Assembly (NCBI RefSeq): GCF_003432485.1
Contig: NZ_QVNQ01000001.1
Span: 372,001 to 436,000, forward strand
DNA length: 64,000 bases
Direction: 5' to 3'
From: Actinomadura spongiicola
GTDB lineage: Bacteria > Actinomycetota > Actinomycetes > Streptosporangiales > Streptosporangiaceae
Position 1 is the first letter of the stretch, and every line of letters begins with the position of its first letter. A program made the position numbers and the translations under genes. This document shows, piece after piece, positions 35,667-44,520 of this stretch. Under the pieces are notes generated by a model that ran no database searches, had not been told where the DNA came from, and was given only the letters and a program-made list of their open reading frames with translations.

Positions 35667-36497
35667 CTACATCGCGCTCTCATGAGCCCGGAGGGTGCTG
35701 AGTACGCGTCCCTTGGCGTCGACGGCCGCGAGGTCAGCGTGTTCGAAACCCTCGTGCGGGTCTTCGGGAGGTTCGGTCCACCTCGGACCGGGTCCCCGCT
35801 TGTGGTCGAGGAACGCCATGAAGAAGCCGCCCGTCCTGACCGGCACGAGGTGCTGCCGCCCATCTTGCAGAGTCACCCGAATGGCGGTGGCCGGTTCCGC
35901 CGCCCAACCCAGGACGCCCATGTCGTCCTTGACCAGCGGACCGTAGCGCGCGCTGAGTCGCGAGTTCCCCGGCCAGGTCCCCTGCCGTGCGGAGCCCGCG
36001 GGCGTGACGGCGTCGCTGCACTCGATGGAGCCGTCCTCCGTCCGGCCGCCGTCCTCGATCCGGCGCAGGTAGGCGCACTCCGCGCCCTTGGTGCTGGGCG
36101 CCGTCCACAGTTCGACGAGGTCGCCCCGCGGGCTCCGCGCGTCGATGAGTTTTCTGGCTCGGGCGGTGTCCAACTTCCCCCAATCGCTGTTCTCGTCCTG
36201 CGCGCCCTGAAAGGCCTTGATCACTCCGGTGGGGATGAATCCGCCCGCATCGGCCATGGCTCCGACCGTCCCCACGGTCAGCATGGTGGCGAGCACGATC
36301 ACGCCGCGACGCCCCCACCTGGGTGACCGCCGCTCGTCCGTCTCCCGCTCCGCCCTCAGGATCTGTGCCAGCACGCGGCGCCCCTCGGCGTCCTGTGCCG
36401 CATCGGTGTGCTCGTCCGGGCCCACGGGATCGCCGCGGCCCAACACCTGCCGGACGTGCGCCACCGTCTCGTCCGTCGAGGTCCCCGTCCGCCTCAT
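35667..36497 (-). CDS. Single-pass membrane protein paired with ECF sigma
   Basis: A 276-residue protein with a ~65-residue cytoplasmic part, one membrane helix (GVIVLATMLTVGTVGAM, about 65-81) and an extracytoplasmic domain of ~190 residues with two cysteines (ECAYLRR, IECSD). It starts inside the sigma-factor stop (ATGA overlap), the position usual for anti-sigma factors, but a zinc anti-sigma HxxxCxxC motif is absent. A CU044_5270-like or anti-sigma-type role is possible. Confidence 0.68.
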   Translation of the reverse strand: MRRTGTSTDETVAHVRQVLGRGDPVGPDEHTDAAQDAEGRRVLAQILRAERETDERRSPRWGRRGVIVLATMLTVGTVGAMADAGGFIPTGVIKAFQGAQDENSDWGKLDTARARKLIDARSPRGDLVELWTAPSTKGAECAYLRRIEDGGRTEDGSIECSDAVTPAGSARQGTWPGNSRLSARYGPLVKDDMGVLGWAAEPATAIRVTLQDGRQHLVPVRTGGFFMAFLDHKRGPGPRWTEPPEDPHEGFEHADLAAVDAKGRVLSTLRAHESAM

Positions 36498-37045
36498 GAT
36501 CGCGCCTCCTTCATCGCTGGTTGACGATGAGCACCGGCTTCCTGACCGCCGCGCTCGGCGAGGGCACGGTCCAGACGCCGCCGGGCGCGGTGCAACCGCA
36601 CGGCGAACGTGCTGGGCGAGCAGCCGACGACGGTGGCGGCGGACGTCACGTCCAACTCCTCCCAGCCCACCAGCTGCAACGCCTCCCGGTCCTTGGCCGA
36701 GAGCGTCGCCATCGCCTCACGTAGCCACAGCGACTCCACCACCGGCCCGGCGTGGTCTGCCCCGGTCATTCGCTGTGGCGCCGCTTTCAGTCGAGCGCCC
36801 AGTCGCGTTCTGCGGCGATCGCCACGTTGCTGGTTCGCCAAGGTGTTGCGGGCGACCGAATACAGCCAGGGCAGCACCTCGTCCGCCTCACTGGGCACTT
36901 CCTCGAAACGCCGCCAGGCGACCAGGAAAGTCTCGGCGGCCACATCCCGGGCCTGGTCAGGATCGATCCTTCGCGATGCGTAACGCAGGACGTCGGGATA
37001 GTGACGTTCGAACAGGACCGTAAATCTCTCCCGGTCATCGTCCAC
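36494..37045 (-). CDS. ECF sigma factor
   Basis: A 183-residue sigma factor. Region 2: FTVLFERHYPDVLRYASRRI and PWLYSVARNTLANQQR; region 4: LSAKDREALQLVGWEELD and CSPSTFAVRLHRARRRLD. The frame is open up to 37123, but GTG 37045 has AAGGAGG five bases ahead and starts region 2, so it is the better start. Its stop overlaps the start of the membrane protein downstream. Confidence 0.88.
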   Translation of the reverse strand: MDDDRERFTVLFERHYPDVLRYASRRIDPDQARDVAAETFLVAWRRFEEVPSEADEVLPWLYSVARNTLANQQRGDRRRTRLGARLKAAPQRMTGADHAGPVVESLWLREAMATLSAKDREALQLVGWEELDVTSAATVVGCSPSTFAVRLHRARRRLDRALAERGGQEAGAHRQPAMKEARS

Positions 37046-37518
37046 CCCCGCCTCCTTCAGCTGTGTCGTGATCTGCGCTGGTCGTCTCCCTATGTCCGGC
37101 AGCGGGAGAGGCATTACCGTCACGTTCTACGGCGAACCCGCCGGACGGCGCGCTTCAGCTTCGACATCACATCCCTGCGACCGATCCCCGGAGGGGCCAA
37201 TGTGCGCCCTACCTCCGACAAAACAGCGGAGAACTCCACAACCGAAAGAGGCGCGCTTGAAACGGCACATCGCACAAAAGTCGACAGCCGAGGTCGTCCG
37301 GCCATCCTCACTCACCGACGCGAACACGACCAGCGACCCGAACGTGACCGAGGCGTTGTGAGCCGCCCGGGTTCGGCGTGCCGCCTTTGCCCCTGTTCCT
37401 CCTCGTGGCGACCAGGCCGGAGGCTCCGCCTCGGACGATGACGGGATGCTGGTCAGGACGCGCCGGATTCAACGCGTATGTCCACTATCTTGAGCAAAGG
37501 ATCCTTTAAGCTCGCCGT
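37046..37518. other. 473-bp spacer, no gene seen
   Basis: Divergent region between the ECF sigma gene and the repeat protein. It should hold both promoters. No convincing frame, hairpin or RNA gene was found. Confidence 0.45.
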
Positions 37519-38004
37519 ATGCAGCTTGTGGCAGTTGGGGATGGCATTCCGGCGGTCTTCGCGATCGGGCCTCAGGCCGTCGGCGTGTTCGCGGCCGGGC
37601 AAGAAGCCACGGGGATCATCGCTCTCGGTCAGGTCGCCAACGGCGTCGTCGCCATCGGCCAGTTGGCGCGCGGTGTCGTCGCCATCGGCCAGCTCGCCAC
37701 GGGTGTCTTCGCCCTCGGCCAGGCGGCCTTCGGCTTCTTCGCGGCCGGGATGGCCGCCATCGGCGTGGTCGTCCAGGCCGGAGTCGGTTTCGGGGGCACC
37801 AGCGCGGTGTCGTCCAAGCTCGGATTCTGGGGCAGGCTCCACATCCAGCGGATGTTCGACCCGCACGCCCGCGGCCCGATCCTCCAGCACGGCGGTCTGC
37901 CCGGCTGGCGGATCGTGCTCGCGACGGTCGGCACCCTGGCCCTGACCGCGGCCTGGTGGAAGATCACCGGTGAGCCGCTCCGCGAAATGATCCTCGACCT
38001 CTGA
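37519..38004 (+). CDS. Decapeptide-repeat hydrophobic protein
   Basis: A 161-residue protein whose residues 1-80 are eight consecutive 10-residue units with consensus x-G-V-V-A-I-G-Q-x-A (for example NGVVAIGQLA, RGVVAIGQLA, TGVFALGQAA). Two more hydrophobic stretches follow: IGVVVQAGVGFGG and IVLATVGTLALTAAWW (about 137-152). Regular G-hhA-hG spacing suggests stacked beta turns or a membrane-packed solenoid. I do not recognise a named family. It is convergent with the membrane-protein pair at 38005. Confidence 0.8.
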   Translation: MQLVAVGDGIPAVFAIGPQAVGVFAAGQEATGIIALGQVANGVVAIGQLARGVVAIGQLATGVFALGQAAFGFFAAGMAAIGVVVQAGVGFGGTSAVSSKLGFWGRLHIQRMFDPHARGPILQHGGLPGWRIVLATVGTLALTAAWWKITGEPLREMILDL

Positions 38005-38190
38005 TCAGAGGAAGAGCGGCACGCAGAGCAGGGCGGCGAGGACGATCCCGCCGAGGACGTTCGCCCAGACCGGCAACCGTCCGAACAGCTCCTCACCGCC
38101 CGGCGACAGCGTCGGGTACGTCTCGACCTCGGCGCTTCTGAGCTTGCCGTGCCTGTCCTTGACCTTGGGGCCCCTGTCCCTGGACGCCAT
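38005..38190 (-). CDS. Small membrane protein (61 aa)
   Basis: Starts MASRDRGPKVKDRHGKLRSA, a basic cytoplasmic part of ~40 residues, and ends with one membrane helix (VLGGIVLAALLCVPLFL). Start and the stop of the gene upstream share one base (TGATG), so the two are translated together. It ends exactly where the convergent repeat-protein gene stops. Function unknown. Confidence 0.72.
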   Translation of the reverse strand: MASRDRGPKVKDRHGKLRSAEVETYPTLSPGGEELFGRLPVWANVLGGIVLAALLCVPLFL

Positions 38191-39131
38191 CAGCCCGCCT
38201 CCGCCAGCCCGCCGGGCAGCAGGGTGAGCCCGGTCCTGCGCGCCTTCTCGACACTCCGGCGCAGCGCCTCCTCGACCTGCCTCGCCTCGTCGGTGAGCCC
38301 GTCGATCTCCGCGATCGCCAACTCGTCCCGGACGGTCCGCGCGAGCAGTTCGCCGTAGGCGTCGTTGTTGTCGGCCAAACGCTGCAGGGTCTTCCACTGC
38401 AGAAGCGCCCGGTCGGCGGCCTTCACCTGCTCGGCGTACCGCTCGATCGCCTCGATCCGCTCGGTGACCGACGCCGTGGCCAGCTTCAGCGCCTTGGCCT
38501 GCGGGCCCATCACCTGCGCGAGATCGGCGTTGTGCCCGGCCTGGCGGGCCGTCCGCTGCTCTTCCGACAAGCGGCTGATCTCCCGCAGGGTCTGGGCGAT
38601 GTCCCATTCCTGCGCGGGCAGCATCACGGCGTTGCGCAGGTCGTCGAGCAGGCCGTCCCTGGTGACCTCGGCGGTCAGCACCGCCTTGATCGCCCGCTGG
38701 GCCCGTCCGAGCAGGGCGGACGTGGCGGCGTCGAGATCGCCCGGCACCACATAGGACGCGTGGAGCCGCCGCGCGAGGGTGCCGACCCGACCCTGTCCGC
38801 AGCGGGCCAGCAGCACACCGAACGCGACGACGGTCGCTCCCATCAGCACGAACACGCCGCCGGGCGCGAGAACCAGCACCGCGCCCGCCGCGACCTGCCC
38901 GACCGCTCCGGCGACAGTCGCCTTCCGCCCGTAGAACGGCGCGATGACGAGCGGCAGAACGGCCCACAACGGAGCGTTCCAGAGACTGAAAAGGACATCT
39001 CTGGGCGTTCGCCCACCGAGACGCCCCAGCGGCCGCACCCCGGCGGCCGGGTGAAGCAGGTCCGGCCGCGCCTCCAGCAGGACGCGGTCCTCCGCCGTGA
39101 CGGCAGGATCGAACGAAGGTCTGACGCTCAC
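38190..39131 (-). CDS. Membrane protein with long coiled-coil C-terminus
   Basis: A 313-residue protein. Two hydrophobic segments lie at about 47-65 (NAPLWAVLPLVIAPFYG) and 78-108 (AAGAVLVLAPGGVFVLMGAT). The C-terminal ~190 residues are highly charged helix (EISRLSEEQRTARQAGHN, ASVTERIEAIERYAEQVKAA), probably a cytoplasmic coiled coil. No family with known function is recognised. Operon with the 61-residue membrane protein. Confidence 0.75.
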   Translation of the reverse strand: MSVRPSFDPAVTAEDRVLLEARPDLLHPAAGVRPLGRLGGRTPRDVLFSLWNAPLWAVLPLVIAPFYGRKATVAGAVGQVAAGAVLVLAPGGVFVLMGATVVAFGVLLARCGQGRVGTLARRLHASYVVPGDLDAATSALLGRAQRAIKAVLTAEVTRDGLLDDLRNAVMLPAQEWDIAQTLREISRLSEEQRTARQAGHNADLAQVMGPQAKALKLATASVTERIEAIERYAEQVKAADRALLQWKTLQRLADNNDAYGELLARTVRDELAIAEIDGLTDEARQVEEALRRSVEKARRTGLTLLPGGLAEAG

Positions 39132-39203
39132 GCACGTATCTAAGCATCTACCTGCCGAAAAGCTAAGAGAACCAGGCCCTCTGGGACGAATCCGGTCGTT
39201 CCA

Positions 39204-39680
39204 TCAGGTGCCGGGAGCGTGGGCGCGGAGCCTCCGAATGGCCGCGTTGATCGCCTTCTTGTCGTAACCGCTGGTCGGCATCGTGGCGCCGTGAACGTGG
39301 CGCACGATGCCCTGGGAATCGATGAGCACGCTGCCGCTCTGTCGCATCGTCCCGAAGACCTTTCTGTGCAGACCGAACGTCTCGTGCGGGCTGCCCTCCC
39401 GGCCCACCAGCACGGGGAACGGGACCAGGCGCCTGGCCTTCCACGCGTCCGCCTTCGCACGCCCGTCAGGCGCCGCGATCAGCACCTGCACGCCGTTGGC
39501 CGCGAACTCGTCGCGGCTCCTGATGAGGTCTTGGACATGCCGGTTACAAACCGGGCACGACGTCGCCCGAAGGAAATAGATGAGTACGGCCCGCTCACCC
39601 TGAAAGTCGGAAAGGCGCACAACCCGTCCCTCAGTATCTTGCAGCGCTATCTCGGGCACGGGCGAACCGGCTTGAAGCAT
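39204..39680 (-). CDS. Peroxiredoxin / AhpC-TSA-like protein
   Basis: A 158-residue thioredoxin-fold protein beginning MLQAGSPVPEIALQDTEGRV. The active-site region is FLRATSCPVCNRHV, with cysteines 42 and 45, a CxxC arrangement; a further cysteine-free C-terminal half contains GSVLIDSQGIVRHVH. It probably reduces peroxides or disulfides in the cytoplasm. It is the second gene after an ECF sigma factor (14 bp gap), so it may belong to an oxidative-stress regulon. Confidence 0.85.
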   Translation of the reverse strand: MLQAGSPVPEIALQDTEGRVVRLSDFQGERAVLIYFLRATSCPVCNRHVQDLIRSRDEFAANGVQVLIAAPDGRAKADAWKARRLVPFPVLVGREGSPHETFGLHRKVFGTMRQSGSVLIDSQGIVRHVHGATMPTSGYDKKAINAAIRRLRAHAPGT

Positions 39681-39694
39681 GGTGGAACTACCTT

Positions 39695-40243
39695 TCAGAT
39701 TTGGGTGAGGCCGTTCGCGGCGGCCAGGCGAAGGCGGAGCCGCGTGCGGGCCCTGTGGAGGTGCGATTTCATCGCCGCGTTGCTCAGGTTGAGCGTCTGC
39801 GCGACCGTCCGTCCCGGATAGCCCAGCACGTCCCGCATGATCAGGACCCTGCGCTGCACGTCCGGCAACTCCTGGATCACCTGCGCGACGCGTTCGGCCT
39901 CCAGCCGCCGGACGACCTCGTCCTCGGCCGACGCCGTGACCCCGGCTTCGACGCCGTCGTGCCGTTCGACCAGGACCCGAGCGCGGCGGAGGCACTCGTT
40001 CCGGATGATGCGGAACATCCACGAGGCCAGCGCCCCCGTCGCGCGCAGCGAGCCGATCTTCCGGTAGAGGATGATCAGCGCCTCCTGCGCGGCGTCCTCG
40101 GCGTCCTGCGGCGACGCGCACAGATGCTCCGCGAACCGCCGCACATGCGGATGAGCGCCCTGGACGACCGCGGTGATCGACTCGTGATCACCCGCCTGCG
40201 CCGCCTCGATGAGCTGCGTGCTCACCCACGAACGGTCAGCCAC
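39695..40243 (-). CDS. ECF sigma factor
   Basis: A 182-residue sigma factor: region 2 in AEDAAQEALIILYRKIGSLR and SWMFRIIRNECLRRARV, region 4 in LPDVQRRVLIMRDVLGYPGR and LSNAAMKSHLHRARTRLR. GTG 40243 has GGAGGGAG five bases ahead and is preferred to the upstream ATG 40270. The peroxiredoxin gene follows directly, which suggests a redox-stress role. Confidence 0.88.
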   Translation of the reverse strand: MADRSWVSTQLIEAAQAGDHESITAVVQGAHPHVRRFAEHLCASPQDAEDAAQEALIILYRKIGSLRATGALASWMFRIIRNECLRRARVLVERHDGVEAGVTASAEDEVVRRLEAERVAQVIQELPDVQRRVLIMRDVLGYPGRTVAQTLNLSNAAMKSHLHRARTRLRLRLAAANGLTQI

Positions 40244-40312
40244 GTCGTCTCCCTCCGGTGAGGCCGTCACCCATAAGAGGCCACCACGCCCCGAAAGGAT
40301 TCACCGAAAGGG

Positions 40313-43300
40313 TCAACGCCTGGACGGCCCCGTCGCGGCGCGGATGGTGGCGGTGATCCGGTCGACGTCACCGCGTTCCGCCGGAGGCAGCGGTGCGCCC
40401 ACCGACCGCCTGAGCGCGGCGGCCTCGTCGAGCAGGGACGCCGCTTCCCGGTGATCGCCCTCGGCGGCCGCGACCCCGGCCAGCCCTTCCCGGGCCAGGG
40501 CGATGGCGCGCGGATCGGCCGCCTGGCGGGCCGCGGCGAGTCCCTCCGCATGCAGTGACCTGGCCGTGTCGAGGTCGCCGCGCTGCTCGGCGACGAAGCC
40601 GAGTTCGGCCAGCAGCAGCGCCATCCCGTAGAAGGGCACGCCGTAGTCGGCCTCCAGGCGACGATTCCAGGCCAGCGACTGCCGGAAGAGCCGCTCGGCC
40701 GTGTCGAGATCACCGGCGCGGCGGGCCACGAGGCCGAGGCCGACCCGGGCGAACTCCTCCGCGAAGCCGTTGGACTGCTCGGCCGCGAGGCGCATCCCGC
40801 GACGGTGAAGTTCCCGGGAGCAATCCAGGTCGCCGGTCAGCAGAGCGATCCGGCCAAGGCTGGACAGCCGGTAGGACGCGTCCGTCCACAACCTCAGATC
40901 CTCGGCGACGGCCAGGCCCTCATTGTGCAGGAAGGCCGCCCGTTCGTAGTCACCGGTGATCTCGGCGAGGTAGCCGAGCATGTCGGACGCCTGGAGCCGT
41001 CCCCAGCCGTCGCCCAGGTCATCGAAAAGCGCCAGACTCTCCGTGCCGGACCGTTCGGCGAGCGCATGGTCGCCCTGGAGCATCGCCTGCCTGGCACGAC
41101 TCGCCAGCGCCGCCGCCTCGCCCCAACGGTCGCCGGTCGCGCGGAACCCGGCCAGCGCGTCCGCCAGCAGGCCCCGCGCGGTGGGGGCGTCCCCGAAACT
41201 CAGATGGGCGAGCGCCAGGAACCACCTCGATCGGGCGTCACCGGGGTCCAGCGCTCGCGCCGCCGCGCGGCTCCGCTCCAGCAGGTCGGTGCCGTCGCCG
41301 GTCAACATCGCGAACCCGGCCTCCCACGCCGCCGTCCGCGGGCAGTCGGCCTCGGACGACGCCAGGGCCGCGGCGAAGGCGGCGCGACCCTCCCGATGAC
41401 GACCGCGCAAATACCAGTACCAGGCCAGGGCATCGACCAGACGCAGCGCGGACGTGGCATCGGCCGGACGCTGCACGGGCGTAGCACCTGTGGTGTGCGC
41501 GAGGACGGCCCGCAGATTGGCCGCCTCGGCGTCCAGGCGTTCCAGCCACCGCCGCTGTTCCGGCCCGTGCAGATGGGGTTTGGCGCGTTCGGCCAACTCG
41601 ACGTAGTAGCGATCACGCCGCCGGAACACGGGATCGTCGCCGGGAAGGCGTTCGAGGCAGTAGGCCGCGATCGTTTCCAGCAGCCGGTAACGCGGCCCCC
41701 TGGACGGTTCCACCAGCGACCTCGCCACCAGCTGATCCAGCAGGTCGGGCACGTCCAGTCCCGGACCGGCGCACACCGCTTCGGCGGCCTCCAACATGCA
41801 ACCACCCGGGTGGACGGCCAGTCGCAGCAGAACCAGCCGCTGCTGCTCGGTGAGCTGGTCCCAGCTCCAGTCGATGACCGCGCGCAGGGTCTGTTGGCGG
41901 GCCGGACGTCCCCGACCAGAAACCGTGAGCAGATGGAAACGGTCGTCCAGCCGTTCTGCGACCCCACGAACGCCCAAGGTACGTACCCGGGCCGCGGCCA
42001 ATTCCAGCGCCAGCGGCAACCCGTCGAGCCTCCGGCAGATCGCCGCTACCGAGGGCGCGCTCTCCTCGTCCAACACGAACCCGGGCGCGGCGGCAGCGGC
42101 ACGCGCCACGAACAACCGCACAGAACCCGCTCCCCCTGGATCGCCGCCGGGCTCCGGTATTTCGAGCGGCGGTACGACGTACAGCGTCTCCCCGGGAATC
42201 GCCAAAGACTCGTGACTGGTCGCCAGTACCCGAAGGCCCGGGGCGGTGCGCAGCAGCAGACCCACCAGTTCGGCGACCGGTTCGATCAGATGCTCGCAGT
42301 TGTCGAGAACGAGCAGCATGCGTCGTCCGCGTAGCGCATCGGCGAGCCGGTGCGCCAGACCAGCCGGACGCGGACCGGTCGCCGTGTCATCGCGGACATC
42401 CAACTCCGCGGCCACCACCTCCGCCACCGTCCCACCCGACGTGCCCGCCAGTTCAACCAGCCACACACCGTCGGGAAAAGCGTCGCCGGGACGCTCCGCG
42501 ACCGCCAGCGCGAGCCTGGTCTTGCCGACGCCACCGGGCCCGGTCAACGTGACAAGACGCCCCGCCTCAAGAAGCGCGCCGACCTCGGCCACGGCCTGGT
42601 CGCGGCCGATCAACCCGGTGAGGGGAGCGGGAAGGTTCGTGCGTGGCCGGTCAGGCGCAAGCGAGGCGTCCTGCCGCAGCATCGCCCGATGGAGGGCGAC
42701 CAACTCCGGACTCGGGTCGAGACCGAGCTCGTCGGCCAGCCGGTGCCGCAGGTCGTCATAGGAGGCCAGCGCCTGCGCCTGCCGTCCCGACCGGTACAGC
42801 GCGCGCAGTTGAACGGCGCGCAGCCGCTCGCGCAGCGGGTGCTCGGCCACCGCCTCACCCAACTCGTCGGCCAGAACACGATGCTCACCCAGCTCCAGCC
42901 TGACCTCCGCCCACTCCTCCAGCGCGGTCAGACGCTGCTCCTCCAGACGCGTGACGGCGGCGCGGACGAACTCCTCGTCGCGAAATTCAACGCAGGCTGG
43001 ACCGCGCCATAGTCTCAGCGCGTCCGACAACAGCCCGGCCTTCACCTGAAGATCCGTAGCGGCGCGGGACCGCTCGATCAGCGCCGCGAAACGGGCGGCA
43101 TCAACATCAGGGGCGCGCAGGATGTAGCCCGGCGCCTCGAAGACCACCAACCCGCGGCCACCCGGCTCCGCCTGCTCCAGAACCCGGCGCAACTGCGACA
43201 CCTTCGTCTGCAACGTGTTGACAGGGTTGCCCGGCGGGTCGTTCCCCCACAAATCCTCGGCAAGCCGATCGGCCGACACCGGCCGCCCGTCGTTGACCAG

Positions 43301-43399
43301 CAGATCGGTCAACAGCGCTCGGACCTTCACCTCGGGAATCCGGACGGGCCGACCGTCGTCCGTCCACACCGAAAGCGGGCCAAGCACACCGAATCGCAC
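40313..43399 (-). CDS. AfsR-type regulator (BTAD + NB-ARC + TPR)
   Basis: A 1028-residue regulator with all parts of the AfsR class: winged helix (about 1-95), BTAD (about 98-245, WRGPACVEFRDEEFVRA), NB-ARC ATPase (P-loop GPGGVGKT 287-294; LLVLDNCEHL as Walker B; GLRVLATSHESL) and a long C-terminal TPR region. GTG 43399 starts VRFGVLGPLSVW, the usual family N-terminus. It is divergent from the oxidoreductase at 43492 across ~92 bp, the likely target. Confidence 0.92.
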   Translation of the reverse strand: MRFGVLGPLSVWTDDGRPVRIPEVKVRALLTDLLVNDGRPVSADRLAEDLWGNDPPGNPVNTLQTKVSQLRRVLEQAEPGGRGLVVFEAPGYILRAPDVDAARFAALIERSRAATDLQVKAGLLSDALRLWRGPACVEFRDEEFVRAAVTRLEEQRLTALEEWAEVRLELGEHRVLADELGEAVAEHPLRERLRAVQLRALYRSGRQAQALASYDDLRHRLADELGLDPSPELVALHRAMLRQDASLAPDRPRTNLPAPLTGLIGRDQAVAEVGALLEAGRLVTLTGPGGVGKTRLALAVAERPGDAFPDGVWLVELAGTSGGTVAEVVAAELDVRDDTATGPRPAGLAHRLADALRGRRMLLVLDNCEHLIEPVAELVGLLLRTAPGLRVLATSHESLAIPGETLYVVPPLEIPEPGGDPGGAGSVRLFVARAAAAAPGFVLDEESAPSVAAICRRLDGLPLALELAAARVRTLGVRGVAERLDDRFHLLTVSGRGRPARQQTLRAVIDWSWDQLTEQQRLVLLRLAVHPGGCMLEAAEAVCAGPGLDVPDLLDQLVARSLVEPSRGPRYRLLETIAAYCLERLPGDDPVFRRRDRYYVELAERAKPHLHGPEQRRWLERLDAEAANLRAVLAHTTGATPVQRPADATSALRLVDALAWYWYLRGRHREGRAAFAAALASSEADCPRTAAWEAGFAMLTGDGTDLLERSRAAARALDPGDARSRWFLALAHLSFGDAPTARGLLADALAGFRATGDRWGEAAALASRARQAMLQGDHALAERSGTESLALFDDLGDGWGRLQASDMLGYLAEITGDYERAAFLHNEGLAVAEDLRLWTDASYRLSSLGRIALLTGDLDCSRELHRRGMRLAAEQSNGFAEEFARVGLGLVARRAGDLDTAERLFRQSLAWNRRLEADYGVPFYGMALLLAELGFVAEQRGDLDTARSLHAEGLAAARQAADPRAIALAREGLAGVAAAEGDHREAASLLDEAAALRRSVGAPLPPAERGDVDRITATIRAATGPSRR

Positions 43400-43491
43400 C
43401 AGGTCACGGTACCCGCAGCGAACCCCCAGCCGACCGTGCGCGGCCCCGACCAAGGTGGAGCCCATAAGAACCACCACCAAGGAGCAACACA

Positions 43492-44493
43492 ATGACCGTG
43501 AACCGCGAGATCCACCTCCTCGCCCACCCGAAGGGCGAACCGCATCCCGCGATCTTCGAACTGGTCACCACCGCACTGCCCGAACCGGCCGAAGGCCAGA
43601 TCCTGGTCCGCAACACCTGGATGTCGGTCGACCCCTACATGCGCGAACGGATGCACGTCGTCGACACCTACCTCCCACCACTCCAACTCGGTGAGGCACT
43701 GGACGGCCCGGCGATCGGCGAGGTCGTGGCGTCCCGCTCAGCGGACATCCCCGTGGGCGCGACCGTCGTGCACTGGCTGGGCTGGCGCGACTACGCCGTG
43801 GTCGACCCCACGGAGGCGACCGTCGTCGACCTAGACGTCGCCCCCGCCGAGCACTGGCTCGGCGTGCTCGGCACCACCGGGTTGACCGCCTACGCGGCCC
43901 TGACCCAGGTGGCCCCCGTCCGCGAAGGCGACATCGTCTTCGTCTCCACCGCCGCCGGAGCAGTAGGCACCATCGCCGGACAACTCGCCCGCAAGCTCGG
44001 CGCCTCCCGCGTCATCGGCTCGACGGGCGACGCCCGAAAGGCCAAGAAGCTCGTCGAGGACTTCGGCTACGACGCCGCGATCGACTACCGCGCCGCCCCC
44101 ATCGCCGCCCAACTGGCCGAGGCTGCCCCCGACGGCATCGACGTCTACCTCGACAACGTCGGCGGCGACCACCTCACCGCGGCCATCGACGCCCTCCGCG
44201 ACGGCGGCCGGATCGCGATGGTCGGCGCGATCAGCACCTACAACGCGACCGAACCCGTCCCCGGCCCGAGCAACCTGTTCCACCTGGCCCCCAAGGACGC
44301 CACCCTGCGCGGCATGTTGATCAACACCTACTTCCCGCTTTTCCCCGAATGGATCGACAAGGCGACCAACTGGCTGGCCGACGGCTCCCTGCACACCGAG
44401 GTGACCGTCGCCGAGGGCCTCGAAGCAGCACCCACCGCCTTCCTGGACCTGATGCGCGGCGGCAACATCGGCAAGATGCTGGTAAGGCTCTAA
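43492..44493 (+). CDS. NADP-dependent MDR oxidoreductase (CurA/leukotriene B4 dehydrogenase-like)
   Basis: A 333-residue zinc-free medium-chain reductase. Family marks: RNTWMSVDPYMRERM near the N-terminus, GTTGLTAYAAL, the NADP loop TAAGAVGTIAGQLARKLG, and DGIDVYLDNVGGDHL. These enzymes reduce alpha,beta-unsaturated carbonyls. ATG 43492 follows AAGGAGC. Divergent AfsR-type regulator. Confidence 0.9.
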   Translation: MTVNREIHLLAHPKGEPHPAIFELVTTALPEPAEGQILVRNTWMSVDPYMRERMHVVDTYLPPLQLGEALDGPAIGEVVASRSADIPVGATVVHWLGWRDYAVVDPTEATVVDLDVAPAEHWLGVLGTTGLTAYAALTQVAPVREGDIVFVSTAAGAVGTIAGQLARKLGASRVIGSTGDARKAKKLVEDFGYDAAIDYRAAPIAAQLAEAAPDGIDVYLDNVGGDHLTAAIDALRDGGRIAMVGAISTYNATEPVPGPSNLFHLAPKDATLRGMLINTYFPLFPEWIDKATNWLADGSLHTEVTVAEGLEAAPTAFLDLMRGGNIGKMLVRL

Positions 44494-44520
44494 CCCGCCG
44501 GTCGGTCGAGCCCTCGGTGT

